A stretch of DNA of 64,000 nt, taken from positions 7,688,001 through 7,752,000 of the forward strand of contig NC_069095.1 in assembly GCF_947172395.1 (NCBI RefSeq), in the 5' to 3' direction. The DNA comes from Bicyclus anynana (lineage: Eukaryota > Arthropoda > Insecta > Lepidoptera > Nymphalidae). The notes below the pieces were generated by a model that had not been told where the DNA came from, did not search any database, and saw only the letters and a list, made by a program, of their open reading frames with translations. This document shows, piece by piece, positions 43,501 to 58,500 of this stretch. Position 1 is the stretch's first letter. Each line of letters opens with the position of its first letter. The translations under genes were made by a program, and so were the position numbers.

Positions 43501-46500
43501 TTCTTGAAACGTTAGCGCTTTAATACTTTTTATTCTGATGTTATTATTTTCTTCACAGAACATAAGTGCTTTTGCAAATTTTGGCGATAGTTTGACTTTG
43601 ATTGCCCCTATAACTTTTTTTATATAATTACGTCATTCAATTGGTATTTAAGTTTCGTTTTTAAGAAATTTCAGGTAGTAAGCTTTGGGACATACATCCA
43701 GCACAAGAAATAACCATGAAGGTTTTCATGTTTACATTCTTGATAACAACACAGTTATCAACTATTTTAGGAACACGTAAGTTTTTTATTTATGTATGTT
43801 TGTATTTTCGTATGTTTCCCCGTGGTACCTAAACTATTTAACCGCTTCTGATGTTTTTTTTTATTCTCTACAAGTTAGCCCTTGACTACAAACTCACCTG
43901 ATGGTAAGTGATGATGCCATCTAAGATAGAAGCGGGCTAACTAGTTAGGAGTGGGATGAACCAGGGAGGGAATCCACACTCCTTTAGGTTTCTACGCGAC
44001 ATCGTACCGGAACGCTAAATCGCTTGGCGGTACGTCTTTGGCCGAAGCCTCCCACCAGCCAGACAAAATAAGAATCAATAAATTAGTTCTAAGGCCTGTG
44101 TGACATAAGCTACATTTTAATCAACTTAAATAGCATAGTTTGTCTTTTAGTGTTTTTTTTTCGTTTCGATAAACTGTTTATAGAATTTTTTAGTTTAAAA
44201 ACACTTTAGAATGGTCAGTTTGGACTATTTGTAAAGACTCTACCACTGGTTCGGAAAGCAGGTCCTGCTGAGAAGAACCGGCAATAAACTCTACATGTAC
44301 AATCATCTTTATATACTTTTTTTTATTTATGTACTTCCTGCGCAGATTTTTAACAGAGAAGATTTTTGTCATTCTTAATTCATCAATAAATGTTAATTTT
44401 TTTAGAAACTAGTTGGTTAACTGGTTCCCGTTCCCGTAGGAATAATATAACCTATAACCTTCCTTGATAAATGGGCTATCTAACACTGAAAGAATTTTTC
44501 AAATCGGACCAGTAGTTCCTGAGATTAGCGCGTTCAAGCAAGCAAACAAACTGTTCAGCTTTATAATATTAGTTTAGATAGATATGAAATTAGAAAAAGA
44601 TTTAACCATCCAAAGATGACATGTATATCTAATATTTTTTATGTTTAGCTCCATATTTGCCCTTCCAACACAAATGCTGGGTATCGGATACATCATGTCT
44701 GACGTCAAAGGTGCAAGCAATCATGCCAGTTATCTCTAAGGGCAATCTTGCATTGGGCACTGAACAACTAGACCCGATGTTAATAGACGCTTTGAACGTT
44801 AATACTGAGAATCTGCAATTTTATATGACTAATGTGGATGTAAAAGGATTCAAAGATGCAGTTATAGATATAGTCAGGTGAGTAAAACTGTTTTAATATT
44901 GTAAAGAATGTGTTAAGAATTCTTTTTTTTGTCTCAATCTTACCTTCTTTTTCGGATGTTATTTCCCTTCATGGGCAAGGGATAAAATTTTTATCCACCC
45001 ATTATATCCACTGACTAAGGATATAAATCCACCCGTCATAGCATGGCCACAAGGAAAAGACAAATTAATCCCCGATTGACATTACGCGTGGAGATCTTTT
45101 CCTCGACTATGGCATATGGAGTGGATAAAATTATATACTTTGGGACTTTTGACATTTAAACGCGATAAATTTATCCCTGTGAAGTTGATGTGGGGATAAA
45201 ACTTTACTTAAAAAAATAATTATGTCTCGCATGTTTTGGTCTTTAACATTTGCTGCAATATGGGGTAGGGTAGGAGTAGGGTAGGGGTAGGGTAGGGGTA
45301 GGGTAGGGGTAGGGTAGGGTAGGGGTAGGGTAGGGTAGGGGTAGGGGTAGGGTAGGGTAGGGGTAGGGTAGGGGTAGAGGTATAGTAGGGATAGAGAATA
45401 AGTGCACTTATGTCAAAACGAAGCTTGACCGGGTCCGCTAGTATGCAAATAAAATGACATTGTTTGCACAAAATAACCAAATATTATCAAATTTACGTTT
45501 ATTTCGGACTATTGATATACCTAATGCCAATTTATAAGATATCTACAAATGGGTGGAAAAGTCTTTCCCTCCGTTTATCCACCGGGGATACTATATCCAC
45601 CGGCGTGCCCATGCGCGGTGAGTGGATTATACGAGTTTGGGGGATAAACGTTTTATCCTCTCCCCGTGGATAAAATTCTCCCTTGCCCATGCTAGCCCTG
45701 CAGTACAATGCATGATTAAGCTGAGTAGTGGTAGTAGGTCCACATCCTTTTAAAAAATAACTTTGCACGTTGTCTTTTAACTAAAACACCCTAGGTATAA
45801 TCATCATCATCAACCTATTTTATTGGCCTGCTATAGAGCTAGGCTGTAATGTTTTGTCCACTAGTTCACTTCAACTATTAACCCCACTTTGCTCGAGAGT
45901 GCCTAGTGGGAGTTTTCAATATTTTTATACTGTTACTATCGCGTTTACGTAAATGCGAATTTATATGGTATTGAAACATTTGTGCTGTAGTGACAAATTT
46001 TCTGTTTTGTTGTTTTGTTCGTTGTTTCAATTCCTTAGAAATTTGCGTTTACGTCAACGCGAAAATATCAGTATCAAACTGCCAGTAGGCCCTCAGGATA
46101 TTTAAATATCCGGCGAACTTCACCGTATTTGTCACGTGATACGTCCGGCAGTCATCTTAGAATTCTATACTTAATCTCTTTGCTTTGGACTGCATCCATA
46201 GACTCGTTTACTTATTAATTCTACAGTCTGTTTACCTGTATACTACAGCCTCTCTTATAAATCGGAAGATATATAGCTTAGACTTACCGAATCACCACGC
46301 AGCTTCGATGCTAGCTGGCGGGCATAGGGTGATAATGTTTATTGTAGTAACGTTCTCTAACAGATTAATGACCGGGACCGACGACTTAAAGGATTTTTTT
46401 TCATAATCTTAAAATTAACTTCAATTCCGAATAAGTATTGAATGACAGATTAATTTTTTTAGCATTGATATGATCTCTAAGGTCGTTCAAATAGTGTATC

Positions 46501-49500
46501 ACGCAAACTTTTTGGTAAAAAGTCAATATGTGACCAAGGGCTCCTTGTTTGGACTGCCTATTTTTGGAGAAGGCGATGTATCAATTAAAATGGGTATGTA
46601 TTTTAATTTCTTGATTACGGCTATTGTTATGTATGTTTGTATTTATGTATGACTAGTGTGACTTCATTTGCCCTTATCGCACAATCCATTCTTAATGGAT
46701 ACCTACTAATTATAAACTATCTCCCTGCCAAATTTCAGCTTTGTACATCAAGTGGTTTTCCAGATTTCGTGATGAATGACCTGTCGCATTTATATATAAA
46801 GATGTATAAATACTAAGAGGCATGACGCTAGTATATTAAAGTGGGCGGATAATAGTGCCCCTGAGTATTATTTTATATATTGTATATTTTCCTTGGCGGC
46901 TAAGCTAATTTGAGGAAAAAGTGGCTAACGGTTCGTTGTGGCCTGTGTAACAGAGGCTACATTTCGACCTATTGGAAAAATAGAGCTTAGTGTTTTTTAA
47001 ACTTTTCATCATCATCTTCATCATTAACAGCCGATGGACGTCCACTGCTGGACATAGGCCTCTTGCATGGACTTCCAAACAATCAACAAATCTTTCCGGT
47101 GCGGGGTCGCCATTCCAGCACCTTGGGATCCCAACGTCCATCGGCTCTTCGAACTATGTGGCCTGCCCATTGCCACTTCAGCTTCGCGACTCGCTGAGCT
47201 ATATCGGTGACTTTGGTTCTTCTGCGAATCTCCTCTTTTCTGATTCGATCACGCAGTGAAACCTCAAGCAACTTTTTCATACTTGTGTGTTATAATGCTT
47301 TTGTATTATATTTATTTTGCAAAACCAACGTCACTTAATTAGTGCCGGATTGTAATTCTAATAGGAAGATAAAAAGTTCATTAACATCACTTTTAAATGC
47401 AAAAGTTTGGATGGATATAATGGTGGTATGACGTCACAACGTTTACTGTATCTATATGATTTTCAGAGCATAATATAGTTCGAAATAGAATAAAGATATT
47501 TTTATATAGCTAGGTACGAGATCTAGGAGTGTGAAACAGTGAGGCCCAGATAGTGTGTGGTCATAATATACGAGTAATCCTTATATTATATCGATGGATT
47601 TATCGATTATATTATTAAAATATTATATAGCTTGAAAGAAATGTAAGTGTGTTGGTTAACCAAATAAATAAAAAAAAAAAAAATTCGTCATCTAAACGAA
47701 ATAACTTATTTATGTTAAGACTCCTAATAAATAATTTAAAAAACTATATCAGGAAATAAATATAATTAATATACATATTCTATTGAAAAATTACAATACC
47801 CAGATAATAATCAATTTGTTTTGCAGCAAATGTGGAAGTCGAAATGACTATGCCCTTCGATATAGTCACTGATGGTTATGGAAGAGATGTGATGGATTTG
47901 AAGGGATACCGTTATTCATTTAACGTAAGAGATGGTGCGCGTTATGATCTTACTAATCTTTATTATGGAGATAAGACGTCAAGTAAGTATTTCTTTGACT
48001 GACTAATCAGTTATTATTCATCCAGGCCTGAGGCCTCTATCGTTCAAAACGTCAATCAATCTCTCTATCTCTTCAAGCGCGACACACACACACACGCACG
48101 GACACAAACGCGCGCACACACACACACACACACACGAATTTTCACACGCACCCACACACACACATGCCTTTTTGACGACCTCCGTGGCGCAGTGGTATGC
48201 GCGGTCGATTTACAAGACGGAGGTCCTGGGTTCGATCCCCGGCTGGGCCGACTGTGGTTTTCTTAATTGGTCCAGGTCTGGCTGGTGGGAGGCTTCGGCC
48301 GTGGCTAGTTACCACCCTACCGACAAAGACGTACCGCCAAGCGATTTAGTGTTCCGGTACGATGTCGTGTAGAAACCGAAAGGAGTGTGGATTTTCATCC
48401 TACTCCTAACAAGTTAGCCCGCTTCTATCTTAGACTGCATCATTACTTACCATCAGGTGAGATTGTAGTCAAGGGCTAACTTGTAAAGAATTAAAAAAAA
48501 AAAACATGCATAACGCATGCACACTAAGTTACTAACAAAACAGCTAATCCAAAAAAAAAAATATGTATTAATTGTTTTGGTATTTTTAATTGTCTTTTAA
48601 AAATTCTAACGATTTGCATATTTTATGTTAATAAAATCATTTATGTCATTGTACCTATGCATATGTACCTAGGGAAGACTGACCATTAAGACACGGGCTT
48701 ACCTAGTTTAAGGGCCAGGTCGTCATTGTAATTCTATACTGAATATTTCAAATAAACATTTCTTATTCTTATATAGAGCTTACAACTCGCTGCTCCACGT
48801 AGGCTGACCGATTTTGATTTAACTCTGTTACGATCAATGTCACATATTAATGATAATTACTGGGATTAACAGCCTAATCACCAATTTTCCAACGACTTTG
48901 TTCACATTTTTCTAATGCTAATTTACAGCTTTATAAGGGTTTCTTGTGGACTACAGAACCCTGAAAACGTCTCGTATATTCCAACTAACAGTTTATTATA
49001 TTTTCAGGTGATACAATGCATGGCTTAGTTAACAAGAACTGGAAGTTAATTACCATTAAATATGGAGGATATCTTTTTGATTTGATAAACCCTAAAGTAT
49101 TTGACACAATTCGTAATTATATGTCGTCGCAAGCTCTATGCGACTTTGTAGATTTGTCACCTGTTCTACAAAAATGATTGTTAAGATCAATATAATAATT
49201 ATTTAATTATTAAATGAGCTTTGAACTGATATTATACTTTTTGTTTTGTATTATAAGATATTTTTTAAAAAAGTAATCCATCATTTTCATCATTTCATCA
49301 CCATAATATCCTTGACTGAGCGAGCCTGCCCATTGCCACTTCAGCTTCGCGACTCGCTGTCAGTGACGTGGGTTCATCTGCGGATCTCCTCATATCTGAT
49401 TCGATCATGCAAGCATAACTCCAAGCATAGCTCGCTCCATCGCCTGCTAAGTGACGTTGAGCTTTCTAATAAGGCCCATAGGCGATTCTTTTAATTAACT

Positions 49501-52500
49501 GAATGTTATACATAAATAAACAAAAATTTGTTATTTATTTTTGTACAATCAGATGGAACTGGCGGCCTCCTAATTTATAACTATTAAAAAAAAAATAGAA
49601 ATGCTGTCAATAAACTTATTTGAATAAACTGAATTTAAATTATATTCTATAAGTAACTCGTTATGTCCCGCGGTTATACACGCAATAACAAAACAGTTTT
49701 ATGTAACTTATTTATAAATTAATGGTTGATGTGATCAAAGTGTATTTTTTTAACCCAGCTACAAGTTCCAGAGATTAGCTAGTTTATACAAATACAATTT
49801 CCAAGTTTATTTTTATGGAAGAAAGCTTTCTTGTAATGTTACTTCATTATTACTAACCTACAGCAAAAATATTAAATCTCTTCACTACAATGTCCATATG
49901 TATAAAACACCTCAGGAAGGCTTTTTATGATATTAAACTTATAGCGACAATCGATCAAACGTACATTTTAAAAATATTGCGAAAGTTTAGCTATATATAT
50001 ATGTCTGCGACTGAGTTATTTGATCGGTTAGCAAAATTTTATTTTTTCATGTAACTGGGAATTAATTATTATTTACTGTTTAAATAAATAAGACTGTAAA
50101 AGGTTGATCACGTGACTCTCGTCCAATAGCATCGCGTCCAAATGGCGCGTAGCCGGTTGACAGCCCTGCCCCCACTGTAGTCTGCTAGTTGAGCAGTTCC
50201 CCGTCATATACATTAAAGTGAATACAAACGGACAGACGCATTATCACCAAAGTAAACTATTTATAGGTAAATTTAAGTAGTGCTTTTATGTGTGATTTGA
50301 ATAAATTAGTACCTACTTAATTTACTTAAAAACATAATAAAGCCTGGTGACAATAATAATACTACTTGGTACCACGAAACCTGTTACTTGGGTAAAGTCA
50401 TTAAATTCGTAGGTCTATATATAGATTTCAAATATTTGATTTCCCTACAGTCTACAGATACTAGTGTACAAAAACGTAAATTAAATAATAGGAATTGCCA
50501 TGAAGTATTTAATATTGCCACTGTTAATTTGTTTACAAATAACAAACAACATTTTCTCAACAAGTAAGTTTGTAAGATTAATACATTCGTTATTAAGCAC
50601 TAAGCTATTTTTATTAACCGAATATATCGAATACTACGAAACGTAAGTACGCCTTTGTTAAATTTGCCCCTTGAATGGTTGAGGATCTGGACCTTTGAAA
50701 CATACATTTAAAATCCAAACGCCATAATTGCCAACATATTCTGTAACGCAAGTGCGAGTTTCGAATTTAACTCTATCTTTCTTGCGTTAGACAGAGAAAG
50801 ATTGAGGTGAATTCGAAACTTGAATTTGCGAGTTAAACAAATTATCGTTAAGAATAGCACCACTGTACTTACCTACTCGTACCTATGGTGGGAGCAAAGG
50901 CTGACAAATCTCAGCCTTTTTTTATACTTTAACTTAGCCCTTGCTATCTCCCCTAATTTTAAGTGATGATACCACACGACACAGTCTAAGATGTAAGCGG
51001 GCTTACTTTTAGAGGTACAAATATATTCTGGCATCGTACCGAAACGCTAAATCACTTGGCGATACGTCTTTGCCGGTAGGATGGTAACTAACCACGGACG
51101 ATGTCTACCACCAGACCATACCTCAGATAATTTAATAAATATAAAATCCTAAACTGACTCGAGCTGGGAGTCGAACCCAAAACCTCTGTTGTTGGAATGT
51201 TGAGATCGACACAACATTACCAGTTGGTAATGCTGTGGATTTCAACATTCCGGAAAGGTCACAAAATGAGGGTATCTATTACAGTTTCTTAACCTATTAT
51301 TTAAAAAAAAATGGTCAAGCTCAATCTAAGTTTACGTTGCTTTTCTTGGGGACAAAATTCGAGGTTTCCGTTAATGTCTAAGTATTGATCGAAAACTTTG
51401 TTTTCGAAATATATTTGTAAATGTTTTATTTTAGGTTTAACCCCAACAGTATTGTCAAGTCCATTTAAATGTTTTATATGGGATTCCACTTGCGTAACAG
51501 CGTTGGCCAAAAACATTGGCCCCGAATACATTCAGAGAATTCCTGAATTAAGTACTGTGAGACTAGACCCATTGGAAATTGACTTCGTCCGGCTAGATCA
51601 AGATGGTCTGATATACGATATGAAAGATACGAAAGTCTACGGGTTAAACAATTTGGTTATCGATGAACTAAGGTATTTATTTATTCTTCACAGTCGTGAC
51701 CTCTTGGTAGAGTGGTTGTGGTTGCTACGATATGCGGTAATTGGTTGCGTTACTGAAACACTCTTCTATTGCTTGCTGGGTTGTTGCTTTCACTAGGTCT
51801 GTCTCTAGAGCTTTTCCCTTCGTGCAAACTCAAACGCTGTATTAAAGCCCTCATAAAATGTAGCTAATAATGGTTTGGAATTAAAAATGTAATATATTAA
51901 AAAATACGGTAAATACCAGCTGAAGCAAAGGATCAGCCTGGCCGTCCAGCGCAGAAATGCAGCCAGTATTCTTGCCACCATCCCACGTGGGCATGATTTG
52001 TATAATGTAAATTATGTTTATAGGATAAGTTAGCTTAAGCTTCTTATTGTATTCCTTCTCAACAAAAAAAAAATGTAAAAAAAAGCTGAAGCATGGAAAA
52101 GGTTTTTGTTATTCCGCAGAAAAGCGACAAACAGAAAAGAAGCTAAACTTTCAATATTATACATTTTAACGCCATCTCGTAAATATTTTAAGTACTTTCA
52201 CGGCAAAACTTGAAGGTAAGATAGTAGACGGTGGACATACGAGTACAAGGTAATAGTGTTACCTCAAAACTCTACGAGGTGGCGTTTTATAGAAGGACAA
52301 TTAATATAAAATTAAAAGCTCGTTCGACGCTCGTTCGTACGGGAGAATTGATACAAAAATCCAATTTAATCTGTCCATTTGTTCTATTATGTCCACCAAA
52401 AACATGTTTTATGTAAGGCTTTTGCTTGCACTGTAATAAGCTTATTTAAATCTCATGCTCATGGGATGCTTTTATCACACGCGCTTAAATAACACTTAAC

Positions 52501-55500
52501 TTTATCGTAAAGCTTATTAGTGCGTGAATCCTAGTTGTATGTTATTCTACACTTTAGTGGATTGACCGACCGACAGTATGGTAGGTGTCTACCACAAGCT
52601 CAAAGCTCAGTACAGCTTAAAACACCTCCTTGCCTCGGTTCTGTAGGCCATAATCAGTAGCGTGCCTTTTTGACGGCCTCCATGGCACGCGGTATTTACA
52701 AGATGGAGGTCCTGGTTTCGGTATCCCATCCTTAACGAATCAATCAATCAATCAATTTATTTATTTGCAGATAGATGTAGACGTAGATGGTAAATGTATC
52801 TTGCCAATTTGGCATACAAATTATTTATTAAGTATTTAATGATTCAAATGACGATGAAAAAAGCGTTAAAAAAAATAAAAATTTAACAAACCTATATTGT
52901 AGAAGATTTTTTCTATTTTGTTCTTACAGTACCTACCCTAGTCATAGACCTTGTGCACGCCACTGCTCATAATGATATTTTTTTCAGCGCATCTACAAAT
53001 GTCAACATGGGCCGGGTACTGTTTCGGACAGACCTTCTGTTTACTGGCACATACTCAGCAAACGGAACCATGTTCTTTCAACCGATGATCGGAGAGGGTC
53101 GTTACTGGGTGGTATTAAGTAAGATTTCACATTTAATAATAAAAATAATAAGTATTCAGTAAGAGTAAGAATGTTACTGTATTATATTTAAATGTATAGG
53201 TACCTAACTTAAATAAAAACGAATATATTGTACATATTTTATATGACTAATAATTAGAAATTCCCTCCAACTTCAAGGAAAGGGTACGACATTATACTCA
53301 AGCGGTTGGGGATCGAACCATGATCGATGAGTGACGTGATTGACCCCATTACCGTCTAACATGTTATTTAAAAATATGGCAAATATTCTTTTAAAAAAGA
53401 AAAAAAAAACTATTAAGGATTTGTATAGTCATCATCATCATTATCAACCCACATTCGGCTCACTGCTGAGCTCGAGTCTCCTCTCAGAGTGAGAGAGGTT
53501 AGGCCAATAGTCCACCACGCTGGCCCAATGCGGATTGGCAGACTTCACACACGCAGAGAATTAAGAAAATTCTCTGGTATGCAGGTTTGCTCACGATGTT
53601 TTTCCTTCACCGTTAGAAGCACGTGATATATAATTTCCTAAAATGCACACAACTGAAAAATTGGAGGTGCATGCCTTGGGATCGGAGAGAGGCCATATCC
53701 ACTGGGCTATCACGATATAGTATAATTTACTTACAATTATTTGGCACATACTGGTAATGTCTAATAGTAATGAATAATAGTGATCTTTTATCATTCACAC
53801 CATCCTAGTTTTTTTCAGATTTCACAAAACCATAATTAAGCTAGTTCAAAATATAAATAGAATTATTATCATCTAACGCTAATTTATATTTCATATATAA
53901 GTAGCTGATGCCGCGCGGTTTCATTCGCGTGGTTCCCGTTTCCGTAGGATTACGGGGATAATATAGCCTATAGCCTTCCTCGAAAAATGGGCTATATAAC
54001 ACTGAAAATTTTTTTTAAATCGGACCAGTAGTTCCTGAGATTGGCGCGTTCAATCAAACAAGCAAACCAACTCTTAAGCTTTATATTATTAGTATAGATA
54101 ATAGCTGTTTTGACAATTTCAGAAAACTTAGAAGTGGAATTATTTGCCCCTTACAACATAGCTAGAAATGATTTTGGTGAAGAAATCATAGAATCATCGG
54201 AATATAATTTCCGATTTGACGTTAAAGATGAAGCAGAGTTTCGCTTTGACAATCTATACTACGGAGATACTGAACTCAGTAAGTAAATTTTATCTATGAG
54301 CTGGTTTCCCCACCTTTTGATAAGTTGGTATTGGATAGTCTCTTAATGATCATTATTAATAAACATTCATAGGCGAATCAATAGAGCATTTACCCTCGAC
54401 CTGCTCAGAAACAGCTCCGATTTTGATGATTTTTTTTGTTCAGTTTGTTTCTTGATATTATTTGAAATCAGAAACCTTTTGGAGTGAGGACGGAATGATT
54501 TATATTATATTATATTGACGGAATTATTTATAATATATTGACACCACCTTAAAAGTGATCAATAGATATTATAATATTTTCATTAGCTTATTAGTTTTCT
54601 GCATACGTTTGTATTTTTGAAGTGGGTAGTGTTTTTAAATTATTTTTTATATAAATAGCATAGATATTTTTTAACAATTTAAATAATTTCTTCCCCGCAC
54701 CAAAACATTTCTGATTTTAAATAACATAAAAAAAATTACTTTAAAAAAAAAAAACATCAAAATCGGAGTTGTTTCTGAGGACTTCCTGCATTTGCTTGTT
54801 ATATGTATTATTTGATTCCATTATTAAATTACATTAAAATTTCAGGTGATATAATGCACTCACTCTTCAATAACAATTGGAAGTTCGCAACAAATCATTA
54901 TGGGAGAGTTTTCATATCAAAAGTCGTTGATACCATGGCGAAGGCATATAAAAATTATTTTCGTTTAGCACCTTTAAGATCGCTGATCGAATATTAACAT
55001 ACTCGTAGTCATTAAGAAAAAAGATTAATATTTCGCTGGACCTTGTAATCTTTTACAGATTTATAGTGATTACCTTTATTATTTATCCTGTTCTATAAAA
55101 TATTTCTGCATTTAGTGCATATATCTGAATATTTAAACTATTTTGTATGCCACAATATAAAGTCATTCGGTTCAAGAGCACGAACTTTGCCTTTTTCTTT
55201 AGCTTTGTTTTTATCATGGTCATTGTCATTGTTAATAATTGTACGACGAGACTGACATGTTATTTATAATAAAAGTCCCTTAAAACTTATAGATTAAAAA
55301 AAACTTTGCCTTCTAATTTTGCCACAATCTAATTTTTAGATTATGTGCTTATACAAGACATGCTTTATAAACACAAGTATTTATTATCCTGGTTGAGATA
55401 TATTATGTAGATTTTTAACTTCTAAAATCTGAAATGTTTTCCGAATAAGAGGTAATAGATAAGATCTCAGAGCTATCTGACACATCTTATTCTACCTCAG

Positions 55501-58500
55501 TATTATACCATAACAAACAAAAAATAATTATTCAAATCGATCCAGGCATCTTTGACTATTCGAGTAACATACAAGCAACTTTCTTTTAGTTACCTTTCTC
55601 ACCTGGTACCTGCCAGGGGTTACAAGTCACTACAAACACGCAGGTATTCAAAGCAAGTGAGACCCTATTAAAAGCACAAGGTTTCATATGTGTAAAAATA
55701 AGCTCGCTCTGGGATCTTGATCTATAACAATTTGTCTATGATATTGAGAGTAAAAATATGTTGACGTAAATGTAACTGTGGGTTCTTTTGACCCCGCTCT
55801 CACTTCACGTGACTATAATCACGATATATTGATAATAAGTCAGGTGGTCTAGGGATAGCCTAAAATTTTAATGATACCCCGAATGATTCTACGAATAGTT
55901 ACCATCACGGAAAAGTTACTAATATAAAAGGAAAAAACAAACACTTAATGAGTTATATCGGCACTGAGTAAAGGGCACATTCAAGGGCCTTTAATCAGTT
56001 GCGATTTATGTAGTAAAAACTGAATGTTATTTTTAATGTCGTACGTATTTTTTTTATCTTGTGACGTCGTCTCATAAATATAAGAGGTACGTAAGTATAG
56101 TTAAGCTTTAAGTAAATTAGTCGGTAAAAGTTTCCAAGATGGTGTTGCGAAAAATAATGAAATACGCCATTATCATGGGTTAACTATTAATAAATTACTT
56201 AATATCTTTATACATCTTCATGGCACCAGCTGATGTATTGTATTGTAGGCACCTGACTATTTCTTTGATTAAAGCAGTGGGCTAGCTATGGTGTTTGATT
56301 TTCTATCGACAATAAAATGTCTGTATAAAAGTACCATCATCATCATCATCATCATATCAGCCGATGGACGTCCACTGCAGGACATAGGCCTTTTGTAGGG
56401 ACTTCCAAACATCACGATACTGAGCGGCATGCATCCAGCGAATCCCTGCGAATCGCTTGATGTCGTCTTAACACCCCTTGCCCCGCATATTTGTTTGGTC
56501 CATACAAAGTTTTGAAAAAGACACCGGCCTGAGGCATTTCATAATCCAGCCTTTGGGAATGGATATACCGCCATTCGTCGGTCGCCAGAGCCTCGTCGGT
56601 CCATCTGCAGGGTGCACCACGAGCAGGTGAGATTGGCAGATGGGGAGAGAGACTGGTACTAGCCTCCCCCTTACACCCCAGATTCGAATCCGGTCTGGGC
56701 ATGCACCTCCAATTTTTCAGTTATGTAAATTTTAAGAAATTAATCACGTATCTCAAATGGTGAAGGAAAACATCGTGAGGAAACCCGTATACCTAAGAAT
56801 ATAAGAATTTTCTTAATTCGTCGGTGTTTGCAGTCTGCCAATCTGCATTGGGCCAGCATGGTGGACTATTGGCCCTATAATTCTTATAGGAGACTCGTGC
56901 TCATTAGTGACGATGACGATGTGACTAGCTGACGTGCATTTCACCACTATATATTTCAGCTGATTAATTTTTATCTGCAAGAGGTAACCAGAGGTAATTT
57001 TTTTATTCTTAAATGTTTGAGACGCCTTGCCTCCTCAACCAAACATCTTAGGTTGCATAAAACAACACATAAAGATTTGTACAAGGTTTGAACCGGAAGA
57101 GTATTGCAAGTAAAACTGTCCCCGAGTCAGGAGTTATCAACCTTGATTTTAAATATTGGAAAGTTAATCAAGAATATATAATAATTTATTTATTTTTCTA
57201 TTATCCGCGAAAAGCCGACGAACCTATGCGACAACGTCAAAATGCAAAATATTTGCAATTGCACGTTGTAGAATCAATATCTCCTGAGAATGCTCCGGTT
57301 TCGGGGTGAAACGTACGTAGAGAGTATTTTGTCGGACCTGGGTGACGTTGTCGTATGGGTTTGTCGGCTTTTCGATATATATATATATAGGATAATAGCA
57401 AAATAAATAAATTGTTATATCTTAATTTTGTTGTATAATTTATGTAAAGAACAATCTATACAAATATTATAGAGGTAAAGTTTGTGGTGTTGGATCTATT
57501 AATCCGATTATGAAAATTTTTTCACCACTAGAAAGCCATGTTAGTTGTGAGTGCTATAGGCTATATTTTATCCCCGTATTTTTATGGGAACGGGAACTAT
57601 GCTGGTGAAATCGCGGGGCTTTGGCTAGTTATAGAATATAAAAAATCGACGTCAGTAAAATCACAAGCTGACGACAAAAGTACGAGTAATTACAGTTTCG
57701 TTTTATTTGTTTCTGTTTGCGCTAAAACCAGTTAAATAAAATAAATTCCTACTATATATAGTTCGGTAAAAATCAAAACTTACAGTCACAAATACCTGTG
57801 AATAAACATAGTTGCGTGAAGAATTAAAACAATGAGGGGTTTAATATTGTCAATACTATGTCTACAGGTGACATACATATCCTCAACAGGTAAGTTGATA
57901 ATATGATAAAAGTCTAATAAAGCTGTAATTTTAATTATTAGCTTAATATCTAATTTGAATTTTAGTTATATTTCCAACAGTTTTTACAACACCATTCAGA
58001 TGTTTTGTGTGGGATTCCACATGCCTGAAAGGGTTGGCTAAAAGCATTGGTCCTGGATATATACAAAGGATTCCTGAGTTCAGCGCGCTGAGACTAGATC
58101 CAATGGGCATTGACTTTCAACGGCTAGATCAAGATGGTGTGATATTTGACACCACAGATACGGAAGTCCACGGGTTAAGCGACATGATTGTTGATGAAAT
58201 AAGGTTTGTTGATTTTCAGGTTTATAAGTGCTTAACCATAGATTTAGTAGTAGATATTCGACAAGAAAATGACGATCTCCTATAAAAAGGTCAAAGCAAG
58301 AAAAGTAAAATGAATACAGCCGGATCTTATCCATCAATACTAAAATGCATAATTGTTACTCAAAAGTATTAAAGGAATATGCTCATACGTAGTACTTTTG
58401 TCTTTAAGATTGGTGAATTTAATTAACACATTATGCAATGTCCTAGTTTTTTCGAAATTTCGGGAAGCCATCGTTTAAAGGCTTAAATTACTAGTAGGCC